Shown one piece after another: positions 41,437-50,222 of a DNA stretch of 64,000 nucleotides (position 1 is the stretch's first letter; each line of letters opens with the position of its first letter). The translations under genes and the position numbers were made by a program. The stretch covers positions 124,001 to 188,000 of the forward strand of contig NZ_JANHJR010000002.1 in the NCBI RefSeq assembly GCF_024495425.1. Reading direction: 5' to 3'. This DNA is from Haloarchaeobius litoreus. GTDB taxonomy: Archaea > Halobacteriota > Halobacteria > Halobacteriales > Natrialbaceae. The notes under the pieces were generated by a model that made no database searches, was not told where the DNA came from, and was given only the letters and a program-made list of their open reading frames with translations.

Positions 41437-44362
41437 CCGACTCCACCTCCGAGAGGAGGTCGGGGTTGCGACGTGCCTCCCCGTGCTCGGAGAGGTTCGT
41501 CGGGCGAGCCTTCTCGCCCAGGAACTCCGCCTTCGAGTCCTCGCTCTCGAACTCCGCCTCGATGACGCGGTCGGCGATCTGGTCCACGTCGATGCCGTGG
41601 TCGTCGTCGTAGGCGACCTTCGTCGGTGACGTGCCGTCCTCGCCGAACTCGAACTGGACGATGGTGTCGCTGGTGTCGCGCACCGTGCCGTCGTACTGCG
41701 TCTCCAGCTCGGAGAGCGCGTTGATGAGCCGGCGCTGCAGGTAGCCGGACTTCGAGGTGCGGACTGCCGTGTCGACCAGGCCCTCGCGGCCACCCATCGC
41801 GTGGAAGAAGAACTCCCGCGGGGTCAGCCCGCCGGTGTAGGAGTGCTCGACGAAGCCGTGTGCCTCCGCGGAGAGGTCGTTCTTCTTGTAGTGGCTGAGG
41901 GTGCGGTCCTCGTACCCGCGGTTGATGCGGGTCCCACGGACCGCCTGCTGGCCGACACAGCCGGCCATCTGGGTCAGGTTCAGCATCGACCCACGCGCCC
42001 CGGAGTTGGCCATGACGACCGCCGGGTTGTCGTCCTCGAAGTGCTCCTCGGCGATGTCGCCGGCGTTGTCACGCGCCTTGCCGAGCGTCTGCATGATCTT
42101 CATCTCCAGCGTCTCGTCGACGGTCCGACCCGGGAGCGACTCGAGCTCGCCCGCGTCGTACGTATCGATGAGCTCCTCCACGCGGTCGTAGGCGTCCTCG
42201 ATGGTCTCGTCGATGCGCTCCTGTGCCTCTCCCGGGATGGTCTCGTCGTCGATGCCGATGGAGAACCCGAAGTGCATGATCGAGCGCATCGCGAGCGTCG
42301 CGACCTCGTTGATGAACTGGCGGGCGCGGGTCAGGCCGTACACCTTCGCGATGGTGTCGACGACCTCGCCGCCGAACGCGCCGACGGCGTCCTCGTCGAT
42401 GGTGCCCTCGAGGAGCCGCCCGTCCTCGATGACGACCGAGTCCCCGGTGTTCGACTTGAAGTCGAGGTTGAGGTCGTCGGGGAGCAGTTCCGAGAACAGC
42501 TGGCGGCCCGTCCAGTACGGGCGGCCGTCGTCGTCGACGCCGACCTCCTCGGGCAGCTCGTCGATGCGGGTCGCACGCAGCAGGTCGAGCGCCTGCGTCT
42601 CGTTGAACTGCGGGTTCGTGTGCGTCAGCAGGTACGTCCCCGAGATGTGGTCCTGGATGGCTCCGATGATGTTCTCGCCGAAGCGCGGCGAGAGGATCTG
42701 CTCCTGCACGCGCATGAGGACGCGCGCCTCGGCGCGGGCCTCCTCGTTCTGGAGCGCGTGCATGTTCATCTCGTCACCGTCGAAGTCGGCGTTGTACGGC
42801 GGGCAGACGACGGTGTTCAGGCGGAACGTCTTGTACGGCATCACCACGACCTCGTGGGCCATGATGGACATCCGGTGCAGCGAGGGCTGCCGGTTGAACA
42901 CGACGATGTCGCCGTCGATGAGGTGTCGGTTGACCTCCCAGCCGGCCTCTACCTTCTCGGCGAGCTCCTCGCAGTTCTTCTCGGTCACCTTCAGGCGGCG
43001 ACCGTCCGGCCGGCGGACGTAGTTCGCACCCGGGTGCGTCTCGGGCCCGTTCGTCACGTAGCGTCGGGCGTCCTCCAGATTCCGCTCGGTGACGTTCATC
43101 GTCTGGGTCATCTCCGTCGCGACCCGGTCCGGCACGCCGACCTCGTTCAGCGAGAGCGTCGGGTCCGGGCTGATGACGGTCCTGGCGGAGAAGTTCACGC
43201 GCTTGCCGGACAGCGAGCCACGGAAGCGGCCCTCCTTGCCCTTCAGGCGCTGGGACAGCGTCTTCAGCGGACGGCCGGAGCGGTGGCGCGCCGGCGGCGT
43301 GCCCGAGATCTCGTTGTCCATGAACGTCGTGACGTGGTACTGGAGCAGCTCCCAGAGGTCCTCGATGATGAGCTGGGGCGCACCGGCCTCGCGGTTCTCC
43401 ATGAACCGCTGGTTGATACGGATGATGTCGACCAGCTTGTGGGTGAGGTCGTCCTCGGAGCGCTGGCCGTTGTCCAGCGTGATCGAGGGTCGCGCCGTCA
43501 CCGGCGGGACCGGGAGCACGGTCAGGATCATCCACTCCGGTCGGGACTTGTCCGACGAGATGCCGAGCACCTCGATGTCCTCGTCCGGGATGTCCTCGAA
43601 CCAGTCGCGGATGTCCGAGGGCATCAGCTTGTTCATGTCCTCCTCGGTGAGGTCGATGTCGAGCGCCTTCTCCAGTGCCTTCCGGTCGGACTCCCGGGGG
43701 CGGAACTCGCCGGAGAGGATCTGGTTGACCCGGGAGAGCTCGATGCCCGTCTCGTTGGCGAGCGCCTCGCGTCCCATCGGCTCGTCGTCGTCCTCGCCGG
43801 GCTGCATCGCGGCCGCGATGCGCTGGGAATACTCCGAGGTCAGCACCTGCTGGACCTCGTAGTACGTCGTCGGCTTCTCGTGCTGGATGTCGAACTGGAT
43901 CTCGCCGCAGAACGGACAGCGGTCCTTCTTCCGGGCCTGCCGGATGGCCGCCTTCGTCACGTCGTTGAGGTCCCGACCCAGCTTGCGCGTCTGGTCGAGC
44001 TGGCCGCGGAACTCGTCGCGCTCGTCCTCGGTGAGACAGAGCCGGGCGCACTCGCGGCAGGTGCCACGGAGCAACCGCCGGATGAGCTTCGTGAAGCCGA
44101 CGTGGATGACGGGCGCGGCCAGCTCGATGTGGCCGAAGTGCCCGTTACACGAGCCCGAGTGCTGACCGCAGGTCTTGCACTCCAGCCCGGGGTCGATGAC
44201 GCCCAGCCGCGGGTCCATCAGCCCCATGTCGATGGGGAAGCCGTCGTCGTCGTACGTGTCCGCCGTGATGATCTTCGTGGCGGACATGTCCCGGTACTCC
44301 TCCGGGTCCATCAGCCCGAAGTCGATCTCGCCGATCTCCTTTGGTGTCTGTGAGCTTGCCAT
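41429..44362 (-). CDS. rpoA1: DNA-directed RNA polymerase subunit A'
   Basis: 977-residue N-terminal part of the largest subunit. The active-site metal motif [12 protein letters not shown] is near residue 525. Zinc-ribbon cysteines are [17 protein letters not shown] (residues 62-78), plus CREC and CPFCGE. A halophile insertion (about residues 195-250) reads [21 protein letters not shown], which looks like a small helix-turn-helix. It carries the bridge helix, clamp core and rudder. It overlaps rpoA2 by 8 nt and is separated from rpoB1 by 1 nt. Confidence 0.98.
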   Translation of the reverse strand: MASSQTPKEIGEIDFGLMDPEEYRDMSATKIITADTYDDDGFPIDMGLMDPRLGVIDPGLECKTCGQHSGSCNGHFGHIELAAPVIHVGFTKLIRRLLRGTCRECARLCLTEDERDEFRGQLDQTRKLGRDLNDVTKAAIRQARKKDRCPFCGEIQFDIQHEKPTTYYEVQQVLTSEYSQRIAAAMQPGEDDDEPMGREALANETGIELSRVNQILSGEFRPRESDRKALEKALDIDLTEEDMNKLMPSDIRDWFEDIPDEDIEVLGISSDKSRPEWMILTVLPVPPVTARPSITLDNGQRSEDDLTHKLVDIIRINQRFMENREAGAPQLIIEDLWELLQYHVTTFMDNEISGTPPARHRSGRPLKTLSQRLKGKEGRFRGSLSGKRVNFSARTVISPDPTLSLNEVGVPDRVATEMTQTMNVTERNLEDARRYVTNGPETHPGANYVRRPDGRRLKVTEKNCEELAEKVEAGWEVNRHLIDGDIVVFNRQPSLHRMSIMAHEVVVMPYKTFRLNTVVCPPYNADFDGDEMNMHALQNEEARAEARVLMRVQEQILSPRFGENIIGAIQDHISGTYLLTHTNPQFNETQALDLLRATRIDELPEEVGVDDDGRPYWTGRQLFSELLPDDLNLDFKSNTGDSVVIEDGRLLEGTIDEDAVGAFGGEVVDTIAKVYGLTRARQFINEVATLAMRSIMHFGFSIGIDDETIPGEAQERIDETIEDAYDRVEELIDTYDAGELESLPGRTVDETLEMKIMQTLGKARDNAGDIAEEHFEDDNPAVVMANSGARGSMLNLTQMAGCVGQQAVRGTRINRGYEDRTLSHYKKNDLSAEAHGFVEHSYTGGLTPREFFFHAMGGREGLVDTAVRTSKSGYLQRRLINALSELETQYDGTVRDTSDTIVQFEFGEDGTSPTKVAYDDDHGIDVDQIADRVIEAEFESEDSKAEFLGEKARPTNLSEHGEARRNPDLLSEVESDD

Positions 44363-44363
44363 G

Positions 44364-46193
44364 TTAGACTGCGTCCTCCAGTTCGAGTCGCGGCGCGATG
44401 CCGAGTGCCTTCATCTCGTCGAGCAGGAGCTTGAAGGCGTAGCTCATCTCTATCTCGTGGATGTCCGTCTCCTCGCCGCAGTTCGGGCAGTACACCCGAC
44501 GCTGGTCGACGTTCTCGACCGCACTCATCCCACACTGACCGCAGATGTGGATGAACTCGCGGTCGGACTCGTCGAGCAGGCGCTCCTTCAGCGCCATCGC
44601 CGCGCCGTGCCCGATGAGCACGTCGCGCTCCATCTCCCCGACACGGAGGCCACCTTCGCGGGCGCGACCCTCGGTCGGCTGGCGGGTGAGCACCTGCACC
44701 GGCCCGCGCGAACGGGCGTGCAGCTTGTTCGAGACCATGTGGTACAGCTTCTGGTAGAAGATGACCCCGACGAAGATCTCGGCCTCGATCTTCTCGCCGG
44801 TGACGCCGGAGTAGAGGCTCTCCTTGCCCGAGGACTTGAAGCCGGCCTCCTCCAGGCCACCGCGGAGCTCGTGCTCGTCCTCGCCGGTGAAGGGCGTGCC
44901 GTCGACACGGCGGCCCTCCAGGGCACCGATCTTGCCGCCGAGCATCTCCAGCACGTGACCGACCGTCATCCGCGACGGCAGCGCGTGCGGGTTGACGATG
45001 AGGTCCGGGACGACACCTTCCTGCGTGAAGGGCATGTCCTCCTGTGGTGCGATGTGGCCGACGACGCCCTTCTGGCCGTGGCGGGATGCGAACTTGTCGC
45101 CCATCTCCGGGATGCGCTCGTCGCGCACGGAGACCTTCGAGAGCTTCGAGCCGTCCTCTCCCTCCATCAGCGTGACCGTGTCGACGACCCCGGACTCGCC
45201 GGAGCGCATCGTCACGCTCGTCTCCCGTCGCTTCTGGGGGGAGAGACCACCCATGTCGTCGGGCTCTTCGAGGAACCGCGGCGGCGAGGTCTTCCCGAGC
45301 AGCACGTCGTTCTCGTCGACGCGCGTCTCCGGGTTGACCAGGCCGTCCTCGTCGAGGTGCGTGTACGCGTCCTCACCGCGTGCACCGCGCACGTCCTGGC
45401 TCGGAATCTCGAAGCGGTCCTCCTGACCGCCGGGGTAGCGCCGCTCCTCGCCCTCGTACGTCCGGAAGAAGTGCGAGCGGGCGAGCGCGCGGTCGACCGA
45501 CCCCTGGTTGAGCACGAGTGCGTCCTCGATGTTGAACCCCTCGTAGCTCATGACGGCGACGACGAAGTTCTGCGCCGCGGGGCGCTCGTCGTAGCCGATC
45601 TGCTCCGTGGTCTGGGTCTTGACCATCGAGAGCTGCGGGTAGTGCAGCAGGTGCTGGCGCGTGTCCGGCCGGATGCGGTAGTTCGCGCTCGGCAGGCCGA
45701 GCGACTGCTTGATCATCCCCGCCCCCATCGTAATCCGGGGCGAGGCGTTGTGCTCCGGGTACGGAATCATGCCCGCACCGATACCGAAGATGAGCTGCGG
45801 GTCCACCTCGAGGTGCGTGTGGTCCTCGGTGAGGTCCTCGCGGTCGACGGCGACGTAGATGTCCTCCTCCTCCTCGGCGTCGATGAACTCGACGTGGCCG
45901 TGCTCGACGAGGTCGTCGAACTCCAGCTCGCCGTTGCGGACCGCCTCGATCTCCTCCTCGGAGATGCGGGTCTCGCCGTTCTCGACGACCAGCAGCGGGC
46001 GACGCGCCCGGCCGGCGTCCGCGTTGACGATGACCTCGCGTGTGCGGTCTTTCACGGAGACGTTGACCATCTCGCTCACCTCGCCGAGCCGGCGGGCCTC
46101 GCGGATCTGCTCCGCGAGCTGATGCGGCTCGGGGTGTGTCCCGACCAGACTACCGTTGACGTATACCTTCGCTTCGCGCTGTTGACTTGCCAT
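44364..46193 (-). CDS. rpoB1: DNA-directed RNA polymerase subunit B'
   Basis: 609-residue C-terminal half of the second-largest subunit; haloarchaea split B in two. The hybrid-binding and catalytic-side motif [25 protein letters not shown] (about residues 370-395) is plain. A C-terminal zinc ribbon (CGQCGMS, CPNCGEE) and [18 protein letters not shown] are conserved. It starts 3 nt downstream of rpoB2. Confidence 0.98.
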   Translation of the reverse strand: MASQQREAKVYVNGSLVGTHPEPHQLAEQIREARRLGEVSEMVNVSVKDRTREVIVNADAGRARRPLLVVENGETRISEEEIEAVRNGELEFDDLVEHGHVEFIDAEEEEDIYVAVDREDLTEDHTHLEVDPQLIFGIGAGMIPYPEHNASPRITMGAGMIKQSLGLPSANYRIRPDTRQHLLHYPQLSMVKTQTTEQIGYDERPAAQNFVVAVMSYEGFNIEDALVLNQGSVDRALARSHFFRTYEGEERRYPGGQEDRFEIPSQDVRGARGEDAYTHLDEDGLVNPETRVDENDVLLGKTSPPRFLEEPDDMGGLSPQKRRETSVTMRSGESGVVDTVTLMEGEDGSKLSKVSVRDERIPEMGDKFASRHGQKGVVGHIAPQEDMPFTQEGVVPDLIVNPHALPSRMTVGHVLEMLGGKIGALEGRRVDGTPFTGEDEHELRGGLEEAGFKSSGKESLYSGVTGEKIEAEIFVGVIFYQKLYHMVSNKLHARSRGPVQVLTRQPTEGRAREGGLRVGEMERDVLIGHGAAMALKERLLDESDREFIHICGQCGMSAVENVDQRRVYCPNCGEETDIHEIEMSYAFKLLLDEMKALGIAPRLELEDAV

Positions 46194-46196
46194 GTG

Positions 46197-47762
46197 TTAG
46201 TCGTCCGCGGGTGTTTCCTGGCCCTGTCCTTCGAGCCCGGGGATACCCTTGACCCCCATCGACGCCAGTTCTCGTTTGAGTCCCTGTTCGTCCTCGATGT
46301 TCTGTGACAGCTCCATCGCCTGGGCGAAGTTCTTCACCAGCCCACAGTTCGGCCCCTCGGGCGTCTCGGAGGGGCAGATGCGACCCCACTGGGTCGCGTG
46401 CAGGTCACGCGCCTCGAAGTGGGGCTGGCTGCGCGACAGCGGCGAGCGCAGCCGGCGCAGGTGCGAGAGCACGCCCATGAAGTCGGTCCGGTCGACCAGC
46501 TGGCTCACGCCGGAGCGGCCGCCGACCCAGTTCCCCGTCGCGATGGGGTGCTCCAGGCGCTCGGTGAGCACGTCCGAACGGACGACCGTGCTGACCGAGA
46601 GCTGCCGGTTGCGCATGTTGGCGCGTTCGAGCTGGTACTTCACGTCGCGTGCCAGCTTGTTCAGCGCCGTCCGGAACAGGTCCTTCATCAGGTCGCCGGA
46701 GACCTTCAGGCGCTTGTTCGCGTAGTGGTCCTTGTCGTCGGACTCGCGCCGCCCGAGCGCGAGTTCGAAGCAGGCCTCGGCCATCCGGCAGAGGTAGTAC
46801 GACTTGTTGATGCGGACGTCCTCCTCCTCGACGCCCTCCTCGTGGAGGTGCGGCAGGAGGTACCGGTCGATGACGTAGTTCGCCCGCTTGAGCTGGTAGT
46901 TCTTCCCCTGCCCGGAGGCGACGCGCTTGCCCAGCGTCTCGATGGCCTCCTCCTGGCTCTGGACCTCGGCGGCCTCCAGGTTCTCCAGCATGTACTTGAC
47001 GACCTCGGGGTCGTCGCTGACGCGGTGGACGATCTCCTCGTCCGACTCCAGCCCGAGTGCGCGCACGAGCGTGACGAAGTTGATGCTCCCCGACACGGAC
47101 GGGAACGACACCTCGAGCAGGCCCTCGCGGTTGCGCTCACAGAGCACCAGCGCGCGGTAGCCACGACGCTGCGAGAAGGTCTTCGCGACCTGGATCTCGT
47201 CGCCGTACTTCGTGTCGTACTCGGCGAGGATCTTGTTCGGTGCGAGGTCCTCGCTCGTCATCAGCACGCGCTCGGAGCCGTTGACGATGAAGTAGCCACC
47301 GGGGTCGGCTGGGTCCTCGCCGATCTCGATGAGCTCCTCGTCCGAGAAGCCCGCGATGTTGCACTTCTCCGAGCCGACCATGATGGGCATCCGGCCGATC
47401 TTGGTCTCGGTGGAGTCGACGACCCGCTCCTCGCCCTCCTCGCCCTTCACGATGGACATCTCCATGAAGACGGGCGCGGAGTACGTGATGTTCCGGAGGC
47501 GGGCCTCCTGCGGGTAGAGCAGTTCCTCGGAGCCGTCGGCCTCCCGCACGCGCGGGGTCACGACGCGGACGTCTCCCAGCTCGACGTGGACGGGCTCTTC
47601 GCCCTCCTTGTCGCCGATGTCCGTGTCGATGGTCTCCTTCTCGTCCACGACGCGCTGCATCCCCCGGGTGAGGAACGCGTTGAACGAGCGGAAGTGGTGT
47701 TCTGCGAGTCTGTCCTTCGAGAAGTACTCACGCGAAATCGCGCGTCGGTTTGCTCTGTCCAT
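46197..47762 (-). CDS. rpoB2: DNA-directed RNA polymerase subunit B''
   Basis: 521-residue N-terminal half of the second-largest subunit: protrusion, lobe and fork-loop regions. GYFIVNGSERVLMTSEDLAPNK (about residues 151-172) and HPIATGNWVGGRSGVSQLVDRTDFMGVLSHLRRLRSP with WGRICPSETPEGPNCGLVKN near the C-terminus are conserved. It begins 4 nt after rpoH. Confidence 0.98.
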   Translation of the reverse strand: MDRANRRAISREYFSKDRLAEHHFRSFNAFLTRGMQRVVDEKETIDTDIGDKEGEEPVHVELGDVRVVTPRVREADGSEELLYPQEARLRNITYSAPVFMEMSIVKGEEGEERVVDSTETKIGRMPIMVGSEKCNIAGFSDEELIEIGEDPADPGGYFIVNGSERVLMTSEDLAPNKILAEYDTKYGDEIQVAKTFSQRRGYRALVLCERNREGLLEVSFPSVSGSINFVTLVRALGLESDEEIVHRVSDDPEVVKYMLENLEAAEVQSQEEAIETLGKRVASGQGKNYQLKRANYVIDRYLLPHLHEEGVEEEDVRINKSYYLCRMAEACFELALGRRESDDKDHYANKRLKVSGDLMKDLFRTALNKLARDVKYQLERANMRNRQLSVSTVVRSDVLTERLEHPIATGNWVGGRSGVSQLVDRTDFMGVLSHLRRLRSPLSRSQPHFEARDLHATQWGRICPSETPEGPNCGLVKNFAQAMELSQNIEDEQGLKRELASMGVKGIPGLEGQGQETPADD

Positions 47763-47766
47763 TCTG

Positions 47767-47994
47767 TCAGTCCACCACGAGTCGGTACACGACCGCTGTG
47801 TCTGTCGTTCGCGATTCTCGGATTATCTTCACCACGTCACCCATCTCCGCGTCTTCAGGGAGCGCGGGGTCGGTGTTCTTGATCTTGGGAAGGTCCGTCC
47901 TGTCGATGTCGTACTCGTCGAGCACGTCCTGAAGGTCGTCCTCGTCGAGGACGACGTGCTCGGGCACGAGTTCGTGTTGGCTTACGTCTACCAT
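47767..47994 (-). CDS. rpoH: DNA-directed RNA polymerase subunit H
   Basis: 75-residue small RNAP subunit (Rpb5 C-terminal domain). [39 protein letters not shown] matches the family throughout, with the C-terminal [21 protein letters not shown]. First gene of the operon, which is the usual archaeal order. Confidence 0.97.
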   Translation of the reverse strand: MVDVSQHELVPEHVVLDEDDLQDVLDEYDIDRTDLPKIKNTDPALPEDAEMGDVVKIIRESRTTDTAVVYRLVVD

Positions 47995-48060
47995 GGTTGT
48001 GTCTGACCGGAGAGAGAAGCTGCTGTCACGAGATACTACAGGGCACTACCGGCGGCAGGC

Positions 48061-48067
48061 ATTTAAC
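48061..48067 (-). promoter_or_regulatory. TATA-like box of the rpo operon
   Basis: GTTAAAT on the minus strand, about 70 nt before the rpoH ATG, would give a leader of roughly 45 nt. It was chosen as the only AT-rich run of this kind in the gap. Confidence 0.4.
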
Positions 48068-48236
48068 GTTTGCCAAGTGCGGCGGGAGCTTTCGCTATTG
48101 GTGCCCGCCTCGGCGGCGGGTACGAACCCGCGGTCGGGACGACGCGAACAGATTCAGTTTCGTCCTGACGATTGCGCTACGACCCTAAAGCGTTTGTGCC
48201 GCGGTGGACACACGCACACGTCCTCCGATTGGAAAG

Positions 48237-48244
48237 CCTTAAGC
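48237..48244 (+). promoter_or_regulatory. TATA-like box of first tRNA-Asp gene
   Basis: CCTTAAGC about 30 nt before the mature tRNA 5' end. The second tRNA copy has its own box (TTAATAAGG, 49120-49128), so both can be transcribed. Confidence 0.45.
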
Positions 48245-48270
48245 GTACAACCCGGGTACGATAGGGTGAA

Positions 48271-48343
48271 GCCCGGGTGGTGTAGTGGCCCATCATACGA
48301 CCCTGTCACGGTCGTGACGCGGGTTCAAATCCCGCCTCGGGCG
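48271..48343 (+). tRNA. tRNA-Asp (GUC), copy 1
   Basis: 73-nt cloverleaf: acceptor stem GCCCGGG with CTCGGGC plus discriminator G, anticodon stem CGACC/GGTCG at 48298-48314 with loop CTGTCAC giving anticodon GTC (48305-48307), T-arm GCGGGTTCAAATCCCGC. CCA is not encoded. It is identical to copy 2. Confidence 0.97.
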
Positions 48344-48669
48344 CTTCTACGAGGAACTCCGTGACGAGCAGAGCGACCGTAGCGGGATTTGAACCAGGGA
48401 GGGCACGCGCAGCGAAGCGAGCATGTCCGACCGAGGTTCAAATCCCGCCTCGGGCGTATTCTGCTGGCGCAACCGAACGAGGAGCGCTAGCGACGAGTGA
48501 GTCCGCGCCAGCGACTCGCCACGAAGGGGTTTGAAGCAGCGAGTGGAGCGACGCGGAACGAGTGAGGTTCGAATCCCGCCTCGGGCGGTTCTTCGACTTC
48601 TCGTCCACGAGCGAGACGACTCTCGCCCCCGTCGCTACAGTTCATACCGGAAGCCGACCCAACGTCGGT
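48344..48669 (+). repeat. Array of tRNA-Asp 3'-end fragments and spacers (left part)
   Basis: After tRNA copy 1 comes an 89-nt spacer that contains an inverted T-arm piece (48382-48395). It is followed by a 24-nt tRNA 3' tail (GAGGTTCAAATCCCGCCTCG then GGCG) at 48433-48456, a 107-nt spacer at 48457-48563, and another tail at 48564-48587 that has one changed base. The 107-nt spacer recurs after tRNA copy 2. The remainder to 48669 is an open frame without a convincing start. Such tails look like attachment-site remnants left by successive integrations. Confidence 0.75.
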
Positions 48670-49089
48670 GTGAACCCCTCCCGACGAGGCGACGAGACCG
48701 AAGCGATCCTACTCGCGAGGCTGCTCGAGTGTGGCTGTTCCGTCGCGGTCCCGTTCGGCGACAGTGACCGGTACGACCTGCTCGTCGACGACGACGGCTA
48801 CCTGTTCCGTGTCCAGTGCAAGACGGGCAGCTGGGTGAACGGGACGGTCCGGTTCAAGCTGTACAGTCCGACGGTGACCGACGGCGAGCGCGTGGATACC
48901 GGCTATACAGCCGCGGAGGTCGACGCGTACGCGGTCTACTCGCCCGAGACGGAAGCGGCGTACTGGGTGCCGATCAGCGAGACGGGGACCGGCGAGATGC
49001 GACTCCGTGTCGAGAAACCGGAGCCGAAGGCACCGCGGTCGCGGCTGAACTGGGCGTCTGAGTATCTGTTGGTGGAACGGTTCGGGTGA
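48670..49089 (+). CDS. PD-(D/E)XK nuclease-like protein
   Basis: 139-residue protein starting with GTG. RRGDETEAILLARLLECGCSVAVPFGDSDRYDLLVDDDGYLFRVQCKTG carries the nuclease core: Glu near the N-terminus, Asp in DRYDLLV and Q-C-K (the D...QXK pattern) about 20 residues on. This matches the small PD-(D/E)XK group often labelled intron-associated endonuclease. Its location between tandem tRNA-Asp copies suggests it came with an integrating element or serves it. A longer start at 48562 would be encoded by the tRNA tail and is unlikely. Confidence 0.78.
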   Translation: MNPSRRGDETEAILLARLLECGCSVAVPFGDSDRYDLLVDDDGYLFRVQCKTGSWVNGTVRFKLYSPTVTDGERVDTGYTAAEVDAYAVYSPETEAAYWVPISETGTGEMRLRVEKPEPKAPRSRLNWASEYLLVERFG

Positions 49090-49157
49090 CGGTCTGGCGT
49101 CGTTCCGAATCGACACCGATTAATAAGGCCAGCCGGAACGGAGAGATGCGTTCGAGA

Positions 49158-49230
49158 GCCCGGGTGGTGTAGTGGCCCATCATACGACCCTGTCACGGTC
49201 GTGACGCGGGTTCAAATCCCGCCTCGGGCG
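49158..49230 (+). tRNA. tRNA-Asp (GUC), copy 2
   Basis: Exact 73-nt duplicate of the copy at 48271, with its own upstream TATA-like box. The duplicated tRNA and the fragment array point to recombination at the tRNA 3' end. Confidence 0.97.
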
Positions 49231-49387
49231 TATTCTGCTGGCGCAACCGAACGAGAAGCGTTAGCGACGAGTGAGTCCACGCCAGCGACTCGCCACGAAG
49301 GGATTTGAAGCAGCGAGTGGAGCGACGCGGAACGAGTGAGGTTCAAATCCCGCCTCGGGCGTATTCTGCTGGCGCAACCGAACGAGG
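49231..49387 (+). repeat. Array of tRNA-Asp 3'-end fragments and spacers (right part)
   Basis: The spacer at 49231-49337 is a near-identical second copy of the spacer at 48457-48563. It is followed by a third tRNA tail at 49338-49361 and then the first 26 nt of a further spacer (49362-49387). It ends just before the stop codon of the convergent lipoprotein gene at 49393. Confidence 0.75.
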
Positions 49388-49392
49388 AGTGT

Positions 49393-50088
49393 TCACCGCA
49401 CGTCGTACTCGTGGCGCATGAGCATGACCGACCGGTCGGCGCTACTCCACTGCAGCCGGAGGACGCCGGTGCTGTCGGCGGGGACGGAGACGGTACCGGA
49501 GTCACCGGGCTCGACGGGCGAGTCGATAACCTCGGCGAGTGTCCCCCGGGGAGAGCCGCCGACCTGCACGGTGATGCGGTCGGGGTGCTGGATGGTCTCG
49601 CCACCGCCGTGCGTGATAACTACGGCGTTCTGGTCGGGCTGGTCGGTGAAGTCGAACCCCGCGTTCGGCGGTGTCCCACCGGGAGAACCAGCGTCCCAGA
49701 CGCGCCAGTTCCCGTCGTGGGTGCGCAGTTCGTACTCGACGCGGTCGGTCTGGGAGTTGCCCTGCTGGTCGGAGAGGGTGTACTCGACGACGACCATCGC
49801 GGTGCTCTCGTCCTGTCTCCGGACCTCGGTTTCCTCGATGCTGATGTCGAGGTCCTGCTGGGTGTTCTCCTGCTCGCTGTCCTCGGTCTCTGCCATCATC
49901 GGCCCGTCGGGGTGAACGAGGTCGCGCGCCCGGTCCCTGTCGCCCTCGATGGCGGCCGTGAGGAACGTCCGGAGCGTCTGTTCCGGGTCGTCGCCGACGT
50001 CGCTGCCGTCCCCGCCGAGGATGCCCGTGCAGCCGGCGAGTGCCGTCAGTGAGAGCGTGCTCGCAGTGAGATACGTGCGTCGTCGCAT
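49393..50088 (-). CDS. Secreted lipoprotein with pilin-like C-terminal domain
   Basis: 231-residue lipoprotein: RRRTYLTASTLSLTALAGC gives a signal peptide with lipobox LAGC (Cys near residue 20; the RR pair suggests Tat export). A DUF4878-like acidic helix region (PEQTLRTFLTAAIEGDRDRARDLVHPDG) precedes a C-terminal beta domain (VVITHGGGETIQHPDRITVQVGG) like the type IV pilin domain of haloarchaea. The function is unknown. The gene's 3' end abuts the last tRNA-Asp fragment repeat. Confidence 0.78.
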   Translation of the reverse strand: MRRRTYLTASTLSLTALAGCTGILGGDGSDVGDDPEQTLRTFLTAAIEGDRDRARDLVHPDGPMMAETEDSEQENTQQDLDISIEETEVRRQDESTAMVVVEYTLSDQQGNSQTDRVEYELRTHDGNWRVWDAGSPGGTPPNAGFDFTDQPDQNAVVITHGGGETIQHPDRITVQVGGSPRGTLAEVIDSPVEPGDSGTVSVPADSTGVLRLQWSSADRSVMLMRHEYDVR

Positions 50089-50222
50089 GCGAACCGAGTT
50101 CAGGATAGCGCGTCAAAAGTGTACGTATTCTAATCTGTTTCACGGTCACCGATACCGAGCGCCAGTGCCTGTCGGCCGGGCTGACTCTAATCCTTTAGTA
50201 CCCTTGCGACGTAGCGGCTCCC

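Noticed and set aside
41801-44353. 850-residue frame opposite rpoA1
   Set aside because: High GC gives long antisense frames; the opposite strand encodes a complete RNA polymerase subunit with all motifs.
45859-47882. Long plus-strand frames opposite rpoB1 and rpoB2
   Set aside because: Antisense shadows of highly conserved subunits.
48562-48669. Extended start of the PD-(D/E)XK gene
   Set aside because: The extension is encoded by a tRNA-Asp tail fragment, so conservation there is RNA-derived, not protein-coding.
48344-49387. CRISPR array
   Set aside because: Repeats are tRNA 3' ends and 107-nt spacers that are themselves duplicates; spacing and sequence do not fit CRISPR, and no cas genes are present.
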